Source of the DNA: an uncultured Chloracidobacterium sp.
Lineage (GTDB): Bacteria > Acidobacteriota > Blastocatellia > Pyrinomonadales > Pyrinomonadaceae
DNA: 64,000 nt
Assembly: GCA_936914845.1 (NCBI GenBank)
Contig: CAKZGE010000005.1
Coordinates: forward strand, 270,717 to 334,716
Direction: 5' to 3'
Positions 1 to 6,987 of the stretch are shown here, piece after piece. Position 1 is the first letter of the stretch; each line of letters opens with the position of its first letter. The notes beneath the pieces are model-generated. The model searched no databases. It was not told the origin of the DNA and saw only the letters and a program-made list of their open reading frames with translations. The translations under genes and the position numbers were made by a program.

Positions 1-303
1 GTCAACCTTGCCGATTCGTTCGACGCCATGACGACCGACCGCCCTTATAAAAGACGCCGTCCGGCCAATGAGGTCTTTGAGGATCTGCGGCGAAATTCCG
101 GAAAGCAATTTGCCCCGGAAATAACGGCGGCATTCTTTCGCGGAATTCTTCGCGAAGTGACCGGCGAGAGTAAAGAAAAACGTTTTCGCCGCTTGCTTGG
201 CCGTGAATATATGGAAAGCGAAGGGTTGGCGATCATACTCCGCCGGATGCTCAATGAAATGACGCCTACGTCAACCATGACGCGTATCGGCCAACGGAAC
301 TAA
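1..303 (+). CDS. HD-GYP domain protein, C-terminal fragment
   Basis: The frame is open from the first base, so the gene starts outside the window; about 100 residues are visible. The segment DSFDAMTTDRPYKRR is the conserved end of HD-GYP domains, which hydrolyse cyclic di-GMP and usually sit behind a receiver domain in two-component regulators. The catalytic HD and GYP motifs lie upstream and cannot be seen. About 60 residues follow the conserved segment and carry nothing I recognise. The stop codon overlaps the stop of the convergent LysR gene by 4 bases. Confidence 0.75.
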   Translation, partial: VNLADSFDAMTTDRPYKRRRPANEVFEDLRRNSGKQFAPEITAAFFRGILREVTGESKEKRFRRLLGREYMESEGLAIILRRMLNEMTPTSTMTRIGQRN

Positions 304-1205
304 TCATCTTCCTCAACCAAGTCGGCTCGTTCAAGAAGCCGGACGAATTTTTTGGCGGCTAGCGACAGCGAACGGTCGCTGCGGTATATCAGCCCGACCG
401 GGCGAACCCATTCTTTTTCGGCCAGCCGAACCACTTTCAACAAGCCGGCCCGTTCGTCTTCGACCACGGACGGCAGCGGCAAGATAGCCGAACCAATGCC
501 GACCTGCACACCGCGTTTGATCGTTTCGATATTGTCGAATTCGGCCACTTTTCGAACCTCGGCGCCATACGCCTTCAAGATGCGGTCGGTCGCCTTCCGC
601 GTGGGTGTGTCCCTTTCGAACAGAACCAGGTCAAGACCGTCCAATTCCTTGGTCTTTACGGTCTGTTTTTTGGCAAGTTTGTGGTCCGGCGGACACACGA
701 GTACGAGGGGTTCTTCATGCATCTGGTGAACGGTAAGGCCGCGTTTCGGCTCAGGATAGGCCAGCACGCCTAATTCCACACTTCCATTGAGCACATCGCG
801 AACTACTTTTGTGGTGCGCGAATATTCAAGATCGATCTTCGCCGCCGGAAATTTCGTCATAAATTCGCCGACCTTGGCCGGTAGTTCATGCAGCCCGACG
901 CTGTAAACCGTTGCAACCTTGACCGTGCCGCCGATCTTGCCTACCAATCCTCGAAGGCTTTCGTTCATATGATCGTAAGCATCAAGCACGTTTTGAGCTT
1001 CTCGATAAAAAACCTCGCCCGCCGGTGTCAGCTTGACCTCGCGGCGGCCCCGAATTCGCTCGAGCAGTCGCCGCTTGAAACGATCTTCCAACGAACGGAT
1101 CTGTTGGCTCACCGCGGATTGCGTAATGAAATTGCGCTCGGCCGCCAGCGAAAAGCTTTGCAGATCGACCAGATCGCAAAAAACCTTGAGCGTTTCGATG
1201 TGCAT
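300..1205 (-). CDS. LysR-family transcriptional regulator
   Basis: A 301-residue LysR-type regulator. The N-terminal winged helix-turn-helix (residues about 1-60) contains SFSLAAERNFITQSAVSQQI, the family signature, and is followed by the linker helix and a type-2 periplasmic-binding-like effector domain (about 90-295). I place the start at the ATG at 1205 (MHIETLKVF), which has AGGAAA just upstream; a longer frame to 1241 needs a TTG start. It is divergent from the succinate dehydrogenase operon with about 175 bp between them, so it could control sdhCAB as well as itself. The effector is unknown. Confidence 0.9.
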   Translation of the reverse strand: MHIETLKVFCDLVDLQSFSLAAERNFITQSAVSQQIRSLEDRFKRRLLERIRGRREVKLTPAGEVFYREAQNVLDAYDHMNESLRGLVGKIGGTVKVATVYSVGLHELPAKVGEFMTKFPAAKIDLEYSRTTKVVRDVLNGSVELGVLAYPEPKRGLTVHQMHEEPLVLVCPPDHKLAKKQTVKTKELDGLDLVLFERDTPTRKATDRILKAYGAEVRKVAEFDNIETIKRGVQVGIGSAILPLPSVVEDERAGLLKVVRLAEKEWVRPVGLIYRSDRSLSLAAKKFVRLLERADLVEEDD

Positions 1206-1380
1206 TTTCCTATTATAAGTCTTTCTAAAAACTTTGAGCAACTTAATTCATTTTTGCTAATGGAAAGATGGTGTAAAATCGAAAATTGGATAACGAGCAT
1301 TGCCGAAAACGAGGTTTAAGACTAAAATTTTACAGACACCACACTTCAAATGAAATTCAGACAGATCGCAATAGACTAGA

Positions 1381-2103
1381 ATGGCGATAAAATTCAGTAA
1401 AACGTTTCTATTAAGGAAGTTGCATCAGATAACGGGCATCGTGCCTTTGGGCGGCTTTTTCTTTCTTCATATGTTTACCAATTCAAAAGCGGTGAACGGC
1501 GAAGCGGCATTTGAAAAAGCTGTACAAGACATCCACGACCTGCCTTATCTCTTGTTTTTGGAGATCTTCGGTATCTTCATTCCGCTGCTTTTCCACTCCA
1601 TTTACGGGGTCATCATCTCAGCCGAGGCCCGGCCAAATGTGTTTACCTATAAATACGGCCGCAATTGGTTCTATTTTATGCAGCGGGCGACGGGCATCTT
1701 TCTGTTCTTTTTCATTCTTTTTCATGTCCTGAACTTCCGTTTCGGGCTCATACCGGGATTGAATCAAACACCGATCGCCGGCCATGCTGACCAGGCGTTC
1801 AACATCGTGTCCGGCGAATTTTCAATGCCCATCATTTTTGCAATATATGTGTTGGGCGTTGCTGCTACGGCATGGCACCTAGCCTATGGATTTTGGCTGT
1901 TTGCCGTCGATTGGGGCATCGTCATTGGTGAAAAGGCACAACGCTACGCTCTTTATGCTTGCGTAGCGATCGCGATCGGGCTTTTCGGCGTCGGCGTCAA
2001 CGCAATGGCCGGATTTATCAGGCCGTGCGGATTTTTGCCGCAGGCTCTATGCGAAGAACATCCGACGGCATCAAAAACCACTGTCGAACGACAGAAATTC
2101 TAG
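1381..2103 (+). CDS. sdhC: succinate dehydrogenase cytochrome b558 subunit
   Basis: A 240-residue membrane anchor of complex II, of the diheme b558 type found with menaquinone. Five hydrophobic segments are visible, and the histidines expected to ligate two hemes fall in or next to helices (H30 in FLHMF, H72 in LLFHSIYG, H115 in FHVLNF, H166 in AWHLAYGFW). It is the first gene of sdhCAB and lies 22 bp before sdhA. A low-potential diheme anchor fits the menaquinone genes mqnE (19131-20237) and the UbiA-type prenyltransferase (28910-29776). No strong ribosome binding site precedes the ATG. Confidence 0.93.
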   Translation: MAIKFSKTFLLRKLHQITGIVPLGGFFFLHMFTNSKAVNGEAAFEKAVQDIHDLPYLLFLEIFGIFIPLLFHSIYGVIISAEARPNVFTYKYGRNWFYFMQRATGIFLFFFILFHVLNFRFGLIPGLNQTPIAGHADQAFNIVSGEFSMPIIFAIYVLGVAATAWHLAYGFWLFAVDWGIVIGEKAQRYALYACVAIAIGLFGVGVNAMAGFIRPCGFLPQALCEEHPTASKTTVERQKF

Positions 2104-2125
2104 AAAACACTGCGAATCAAAATTT

Positions 2126-3916
2126 ATGGCAGCAAGCGGATTAAAAATAGCTATCGTCGGCGGCGGTTTGGCCGGATTGGCGGCGGCAATGAAGATCGCC
2201 GAAGCGGGGCATGACGTTGATCTTATCTCGGTGGTCCCGGTCAAACGCTCGCATTCTGTATGCGCACAGGGCGGCATCAACGGGGCGGTCAATACCAAGG
2301 GCGAAGGCGATTCGCCGGCCAAACATCTTGACGACACGGTTTACGGCGGCGATTTTCTAGCGAATCAACCGCCGGTCAAACAGATGTGCGATATGGCCCC
2401 GGCCATTATTAATCTGTTTGACCGCATGGGCGTACCTTTTTCAAGGACGAACGAGGGGCTGATGGATTTTCGCCGTTTCGGCGGAACACTTTATCACCGA
2501 ACAGCCTTTGCCGGAGCCTCTACCGGCCAACAACTTCTATACGCCCTTGACGAACAGGTGAGGGCATGGGAAGTGCAGGGCAAGGTTCACAAATACGAAG
2601 GGTGGGAAATGCTGTCCTTAGTGCTTGATGACCATCAAGTTTGCCGCGGATTGGTCGCGATGAATTTGCAGACGCTTGAGCTTAAGTCTTTTGCTGCGGA
2701 TGCCGTTATTATGGCAACGGGCGGCCCGGGGCTTATTTTTGGCAAATCGACCAATTCGATGACCTGTACGGGAAGCGCCGCCGCGGCCTGTTATGTACAA
2801 GGTGCTAAATATGGCAATGGCGAATTCATACAAGTTCATCCGACATCTATCCCCGGCGAAGACAAACTGCGATTGATGAGCGAATCTGCCCGCGGCGAAG
2901 GCGGGCGTGTCTGGGTGCCGCGGGACCGCAACGATAAACGCAGCCCGCGAGACATTCCGGAATCGGAACGCCGCTATTTCTTGGAAGAGAAGTATCCCGC
3001 ATACGGTAATTTGGTGCCGCGAGACATTGCCACGCGCGAGATCTTTCAAGTGTGTTTGGAAGGCGACGGCATTCAGGGTGAAAATCAAGTCTATCTCGAT
3101 CTGACACATATTCCGGCCGATGTGCTGACCCGTAAACTCGGCGCGATCCTCGAGATCTACGAAATGTTTGTCGGGGATGATCCGCGATTTGTACCGATGC
3201 GCATCTTCCCGGGCGTCCACTATTCGATGGGCGGCCTTTGGGTCGATTTCCAGCAGCGGACCAACATCCCCGGGTTGTTTGCCGCCGGCGAATGCGATTA
3301 CTCCATTCACGGTGCCAACCGCCTTGGGGCAAACTCTCTGCTGTCTTGTGTTTACGGCGGTTTTGTCGCCGCACCGAATGCATTGGAATATGCCCAGAAT
3401 GTTGAACGCGGCAAATCCGAAACAAACGGCATTCATGAAGCCGAATTAAAACGCCAGCAAGAGATCAACGACGGGATCATCAAGAACGAAGGCGGCGAAA
3501 ATCAATATAAGCTGCACGATGAACTCGGCAAATGGATGACGGACAATGTAACCGTCGTTCGCTACAACGAGCGTCTGAAGGCAACCGACGAGAAGATCCT
3601 GGAGCTGCAGGAACGCTATCAGAAGATCTCGCTCAATGATTCTAATTTGTGGGCTACCCAGGCCGTTCCGCACGCACGCCAGTTGTGGAATATGCTCCAG
3701 CTCGCAAGGGTAATAACGCTTGGTGCCTTAAATCGCGACGAATCTCGCGGTGCCCATTATAAGCCCGATTTTCCGGATCGCGACGACGATAATTTCCTGA
3801 AATCGACCATTGCAGATTATTCGGCCGAAGCTCCGATATTGAGCTATGAGCCGGTCGATACCTCGCTGGTTGAGCCGCGAAAACGAGATTATTCGTCGAA
3901 AAGCAAGGCACATTAA
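2126..3916 (+). CDS. sdhA: succinate dehydrogenase flavoprotein subunit
   Basis: The 596-residue flavoprotein of complex II, oxidising succinate to fumarate. It has the N-terminal dinucleotide fold (GGGLAGLAAAMKIAEAG, residues 12-28), the covalent FAD histidine H43 in RSHSVCAQGG, the substrate-site segment HPTSIPG, and the C-terminal FAD contact RLGANSLLSC. Length is normal for the b558-type family. The last residues are VEPRKRDYSSKSKAH. A second, diverged copy of this 3' end lies at 5731-5762, beyond two inserted genes, so sdhA has been parted from sdhB by an insertion immediately after its stop codon. Confidence 0.97.
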   Translation: MAASGLKIAIVGGGLAGLAAAMKIAEAGHDVDLISVVPVKRSHSVCAQGGINGAVNTKGEGDSPAKHLDDTVYGGDFLANQPPVKQMCDMAPAIINLFDRMGVPFSRTNEGLMDFRRFGGTLYHRTAFAGASTGQQLLYALDEQVRAWEVQGKVHKYEGWEMLSLVLDDHQVCRGLVAMNLQTLELKSFAADAVIMATGGPGLIFGKSTNSMTCTGSAAAACYVQGAKYGNGEFIQVHPTSIPGEDKLRLMSESARGEGGRVWVPRDRNDKRSPRDIPESERRYFLEEKYPAYGNLVPRDIATREIFQVCLEGDGIQGENQVYLDLTHIPADVLTRKLGAILEIYEMFVGDDPRFVPMRIFPGVHYSMGGLWVDFQQRTNIPGLFAAGECDYSIHGANRLGANSLLSCVYGGFVAAPNALEYAQNVERGKSETNGIHEAELKRQQEINDGIIKNEGGENQYKLHDELGKWMTDNVTVVRYNERLKATDEKILELQERYQKISLNDSNLWATQAVPHARQLWNMLQLARVITLGALNRDESRGAHYKPDFPDRDDDNFLKSTIADYSAEAPILSYEPVDTSLVEPRKRDYSSKSKAH

Positions 3917-3959
3917 CCCCTTTATCTGTTTAGTATGTTCGTAAATAAAGGGGGCTTAC

Positions 3960-4943
3960 ATGAGTTTTAAATATGTACTTAGATACGGCGGAAAAAATCC
4001 ATCCCTTACAAGGGTGCTTCACTATTGGTTCGACTTGTTGGAGTTTCCACCGCCAAAGAACAAGTCTAACTGGCAGGCGTTGGGTGGGGAATTCACTCTT
4101 GAAACTAAACGAGTGGTCACCGAGTTTCAAATGAAATACGGGCTCAAGCCACCCAATAAAGTACCATATGGTGAAGTCCGAGCCCAAGAATGGCAGCAAC
4201 TAGGACGCATTGTGGGCCTAAAGATATGGGATAACAAGACATATAAATGTATTACAGAGGGCAAAGACTGTCCAAATCCGTTGGAAGTAATACAGTTTGT
4301 CAACAAAATTGGTGGATATACGGAGAATGCGGTAAATGGTGGCGTCAATGTTTACGGACCCCGGTTTTTATCGATGTACGCGGAGGAGTTTGGCGGAATT
4401 GATGGATCGACGATCGACGGATTAGGACTGTTTCTGTCGTTTATGCGAACCGATGGAAATATCACGGATATTAGGCATGCAGCCTATCTTTTAGCCACTG
4501 TGTATAAGGAAAGTTGGTACACGTGGAGACCAATCGATGAAAAAGGATTAGGGGCTGGAAAGGATTACGGTAAGGAAAGAATTGGTAAATGCGGTGGAAA
4601 GGAGTTTAAGAATAAATATTATGGGCGCGGGTATATTCAAATTACCTGGGAAGATAATTATCAATTAGCGGACAGTAAGTTGAATTTGGGCTGTGCTTTG
4701 GTTGCAAACCCCGAAAGAGCAAAGGACCCAACTATCGCATATAAAATCGCTTCATTTGGGATGGCAGAGGGTTGGTTCGAGAAGAAGCATAATTATAAAC
4801 TCTCGGATTTTATCACTGGAGGCGTATGTGATTATAACAATGCCAGAAAGATCGTTAATCCATATGATTCCGCATCATTTAGTGAAATAGAAGGTTATGC
4901 AAGGACTTTCGAGGCGATCTTGCGTGCTTCTATTATTAGGTAA
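3960..4943 (+). CDS. GH19-like lysozyme with N-terminal peptidoglycan-binding region
   Basis: A 327-residue protein. Residues about 12-90 resemble a peptidoglycan-binding module (THR-rich helix bundle with FQMKYGLKPPN). Residues about 150-320 match the GH19 chitinase/lysozyme fold used by phage endolysins: ATVYKESW carries the first acidic residue E184, PIDEKG the second (E194), and YYGRGYIQITWEDNY (220-234) is the family signature. No signal peptide is visible, so export would need lysis or a specialised secretion system. The coding sequence is clearly more AT-rich than the sdh genes on either side, pointing to horizontal acquisition. The lipoprotein gene follows after 10 bp and may be co-transcribed. 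Confidence 0.8.
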   Translation: MSFKYVLRYGGKNPSLTRVLHYWFDLLEFPPPKNKSNWQALGGEFTLETKRVVTEFQMKYGLKPPNKVPYGEVRAQEWQQLGRIVGLKIWDNKTYKCITEGKDCPNPLEVIQFVNKIGGYTENAVNGGVNVYGPRFLSMYAEEFGGIDGSTIDGLGLFLSFMRTDGNITDIRHAAYLLATVYKESWYTWRPIDEKGLGAGKDYGKERIGKCGGKEFKNKYYGRGYIQITWEDNYQLADSKLNLGCALVANPERAKDPTIAYKIASFGMAEGWFEKKHNYKLSDFITGGVCDYNNARKIVNPYDSASFSEIEGYARTFEAILRASIIR

Positions 4944-4953
4944 GAGGCTTTTT

Positions 4954-5694
4954 ATGTCGAGTTCAGGGATAATAATTGTTTTTCTAGTGTCGGTCATGTC
5001 TCTGGCCTGTCCTGTGTCAAATAGTACAAGCGTTGAGATAAACAAAAAAGCAGATAATGAGATTCAGAAAACAATGACCGCCGCGAACGCGACGCCGACG
5101 CCACTGGTCGAAAAGAAAATTCCGTTCGATAAAGAGATCAGTTTGGATGAAAGTGTAAGAAAACCTGAATTTAACTTTGCTGATAGACGAACACTGAAAA
5201 ACTATCTTAAATGGGGCGATGTTTGCTCGTTTGATAATGAAGACCTAGCGGAAGGTGATAAAGGAAGAATAAGATCTGTACCGGTTGCCAAAGACCAATT
5301 TGTGATCGAGGTTTTCTGTAATCAAAGCGGAGCTTACAATTTTGACTATCTACTTTATTTTTATGATGAACGAAGTTCGCCTTTCACTGCAAAATTACTT
5401 AGTTTTGAGTACTTTGACACAGACCAGGGAAAAGTTGTGCGGCATTTTACCTCTAATCCGGTCGGAGCGGGATTTGATGAGGAAAAAAAGGAAATAGTGC
5501 TGACGACGAAATATGCCGGAGCTGGCCAGTGCGGTTGGGAAGGAAGATACCGGATCGATAATGGAGCCGCAGTGATAAAAGATCTGCGGGCTCAATGGAA
5601 TTGCCAACACGGAATTGATTACCCGAAGTGGGAAAAACAGTCGCCTGAAGCACTGAGAAAAAAGGCTGCGGAAACAGTTTATGATCAATTCTAA
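4954..5694 (+). CDS. AT-rich putative lipoprotein, unknown function
   Basis: I chose the ATG at 4954 because AAGAGG lies at 4942-4947; the frame also runs 19 codons further up, into the lysozyme gene. The resulting 246-residue protein begins with a hydrophobic segment ending SLAC (C19), an imperfect lipobox, followed by a polar linker. The C-terminal half contains several cysteines (CSF, FCNQSG, CGWEGRY, WNCQHG) that could form disulfides in the periplasm. I do not recognise the family; the Cys/Trp pattern is loosely like DUF1176. Its position right behind a peptidoglycan hydrolase makes an immunity role possible, but this is inference only. Confidence 0.6.
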   Translation: MSSSGIIIVFLVSVMSLACPVSNSTSVEINKKADNEIQKTMTAANATPTPLVEKKIPFDKEISLDESVRKPEFNFADRRTLKNYLKWGDVCSFDNEDLAEGDKGRIRSVPVAKDQFVIEVFCNQSGAYNFDYLLYFYDERSSPFTAKLLSFEYFDTDQGKVVRHFTSNPVGAGFDEEKKEIVLTTKYAGAGQCGWEGRYRIDNGAAVIKDLRAQWNCQHGIDYPKWEKQSPEALRKKAAETVYDQF

Positions 5695-5730
5695 GTTTTT
5701 TGTCCGCAACTAGCTGGGGTCGTTCGTCGT

Positions 5731-5762
5731 GCCGCGAAACGAGATTATTCAAGCAAGAACTA
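5731..5762 (+). repeat. diverged copy of the sdhA 3' end
   Basis: Bases 5731-5750 match 3874-3894 inside the sdhA 3' end except for one deleted A. If that A is restored the copy reads VPRKRDYSSKN and stop, against the native VEPRKRDYSSKSKAH and stop. It is therefore a homologous but non-identical gene tail, ending at 5760-5762. It separates the inserted lysozyme/lipoprotein pair from the next small broken gene and sdhB. Confidence 0.75.
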
Positions 5763-5787
5763 AATTTGGGCGTTATAAAGAGTTCAA

Positions 5788-6077
5788 ATGAAGAGAAAGA
5801 TAGAAGATTTAGAAGTAAACGCATTGAAGTTTTGGCCTGAAAGAATTGCCGAAATGGAACGCAATTCCAGCATCATTCCTAAACTCATAGAGACACAAGA
5901 CAAGTTCATCAGTTTGCTTAATGTCGAAGCCAATTCCCGCTTAAATACTTCGAAGATTATTTTATCAGTTGGGGCGAAGTAACTGCAGCAGCACGAACAA
6001 CAGGAATGACGGAAAGCAAATTAAGTACAGATAATGCTTATCAAGTAACTGAACAACAATTATCTCTTTTTAGCTGA
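5788..6077 (+). pseudogene. small AT-rich gene, probably frameshifted
   Basis: An open frame from the ATG at 5788 gives 64 residues beginning MKRKIEDLEVNALKFWPER and stops at 5982. From about 5940 a different frame is open to a stop at 6075-6077 and reads naturally as a C-terminus (KYFEDYFISWGEV, then NAYQVTEQQLSLFS). A single-base indel near 5940 would join the two into a protein of about 95 residues. I do not recognise the family. It sits behind the displaced sdhA tail and ahead of sdhB. Sequencing error or programmed frameshifting are alternatives to decay. Confidence 0.5.
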
Positions 6078-6095
6078 TATCTATATAGTAAACAA

Positions 6096-6896
6096 ATGAG
6101 CACAAACGGACACATTGAAAAGAAACGGCTTGAAAATCCGCCGGCCTCGATAAAATTCAAGATCCAGCGGCGTGAGAATGAGGGTGCACCGGCCCATTGG
6201 GATACATTTGAGCTGCCCTACCGGCGCAACCTTAACGTCATATCGGCGCTGATGGATATCCGCAAAGATCCGGTGACGACCGAGGGAAAAACCGTCACGC
6301 CGCCGGTGTGGGATATGTCGTGTCTGGAACAGGTTTGCGGGATCTGCACGATGGTCATCGACGGGCGGGTACGCCAATCGTGTTCGGCTCTGATCGACGA
6401 CCTGCTTGTGGCTTCGGGCTCTGACACCATTTCATTGGCGCCGATGTCGAAATTTCCGAATGTGCGCGATCTAAGGGTCGATCGTTCAGAAATGTTCGAC
6501 CATCTAAAACAGGTCCATGCGTGGATCGAGCTCGACGGCAGCTATGATCTCGGCCCCGGTCCGCACATTTCGAATGAGATCGCACAGGAACGTTATGCCT
6601 ATTCCCGCTGTATGACGTGCGGCTGCTGTCTCGAAGCATGCCCTCAATATGGTGACGGCAATTACATTGGCCCCCAAGCGATCGGCCAGGCTCGGTTGTT
6701 CAATATGCATCCTGTTGGAAAGATAACCATCGACGACCGATTGACCGGGCTGCTTGGCGATGACGGCATTACAAATTGCGGTAATGCACAGAATTGCGTC
6801 CAAGTTTGCCCGATGTCGATACCGCTGACCAAGGCCATTTACGATACGAACCGTGATATTACGGTCAACGCCCTGTTCGGTTGGTTAAAGAAATGA
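6096..6896 (+). CDS. sdhB: succinate dehydrogenase iron-sulfur subunit
   Basis: The 266-residue iron-sulfur subunit of complex II, carrying electrons from FAD to quinone. All cluster cysteines are present: C76, C81, C84 and C96 for the [2Fe-2S] cluster, the CxxCxxCxxxCP motif starting at C172, and C228, C234 and C238 for the remaining [4Fe-4S]/[3Fe-4S] ligands. In related operons sdhB follows sdhA directly; here it lies 2.2 kb downstream, behind the inserted AT-rich genes. It therefore needs either readthrough of the insert or its own promoter, perhaps in the AT-rich 18 bp to 120 bp before the ATG. A bidirectional terminator follows at 6931-6970. Confidence 0.97.
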   Translation: MSTNGHIEKKRLENPPASIKFKIQRRENEGAPAHWDTFELPYRRNLNVISALMDIRKDPVTTEGKTVTPPVWDMSCLEQVCGICTMVIDGRVRQSCSALIDDLLVASGSDTISLAPMSKFPNVRDLRVDRSEMFDHLKQVHAWIELDGSYDLGPGPHISNEIAQERYAYSRCMTCGCCLEACPQYGDGNYIGPQAIGQARLFNMHPVGKITIDDRLTGLLGDDGITNCGNAQNCVQVCPMSIPLTKAIYDTNRDITVNALFGWLKK

Positions 6897-6930
6897 TAGG
6901 AAACTGCCGCTGATCGCGAACTGCAGAGAC

Positions 6931-6970
6931 AAAAAAGCCGCCGAAAGCTTGAGTTTCCGGCGGCATTTGT
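6931..6970. terminator. bidirectional intrinsic terminator between sdhB and the subtilase
   Basis: GCCGCCG (6937-6943) pairs with CGGCGGC (6958-6964), with further A-T pairing toward the loop. Six A residues precede the stem and a T-rich stretch follows, so it can serve sdhB on the plus strand and the convergent subtilase on the minus strand. Confidence 0.8.
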
Positions 6971-6987
6971 ATTTTATGGATAGACGG

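Noticed and set aside
2618..3436. A long open frame antisense to sdhA
   Set aside because: It mirrors the codon pattern of sdhA, has no domain features and no ribosome site; sdhA is unmistakable on the other strand.
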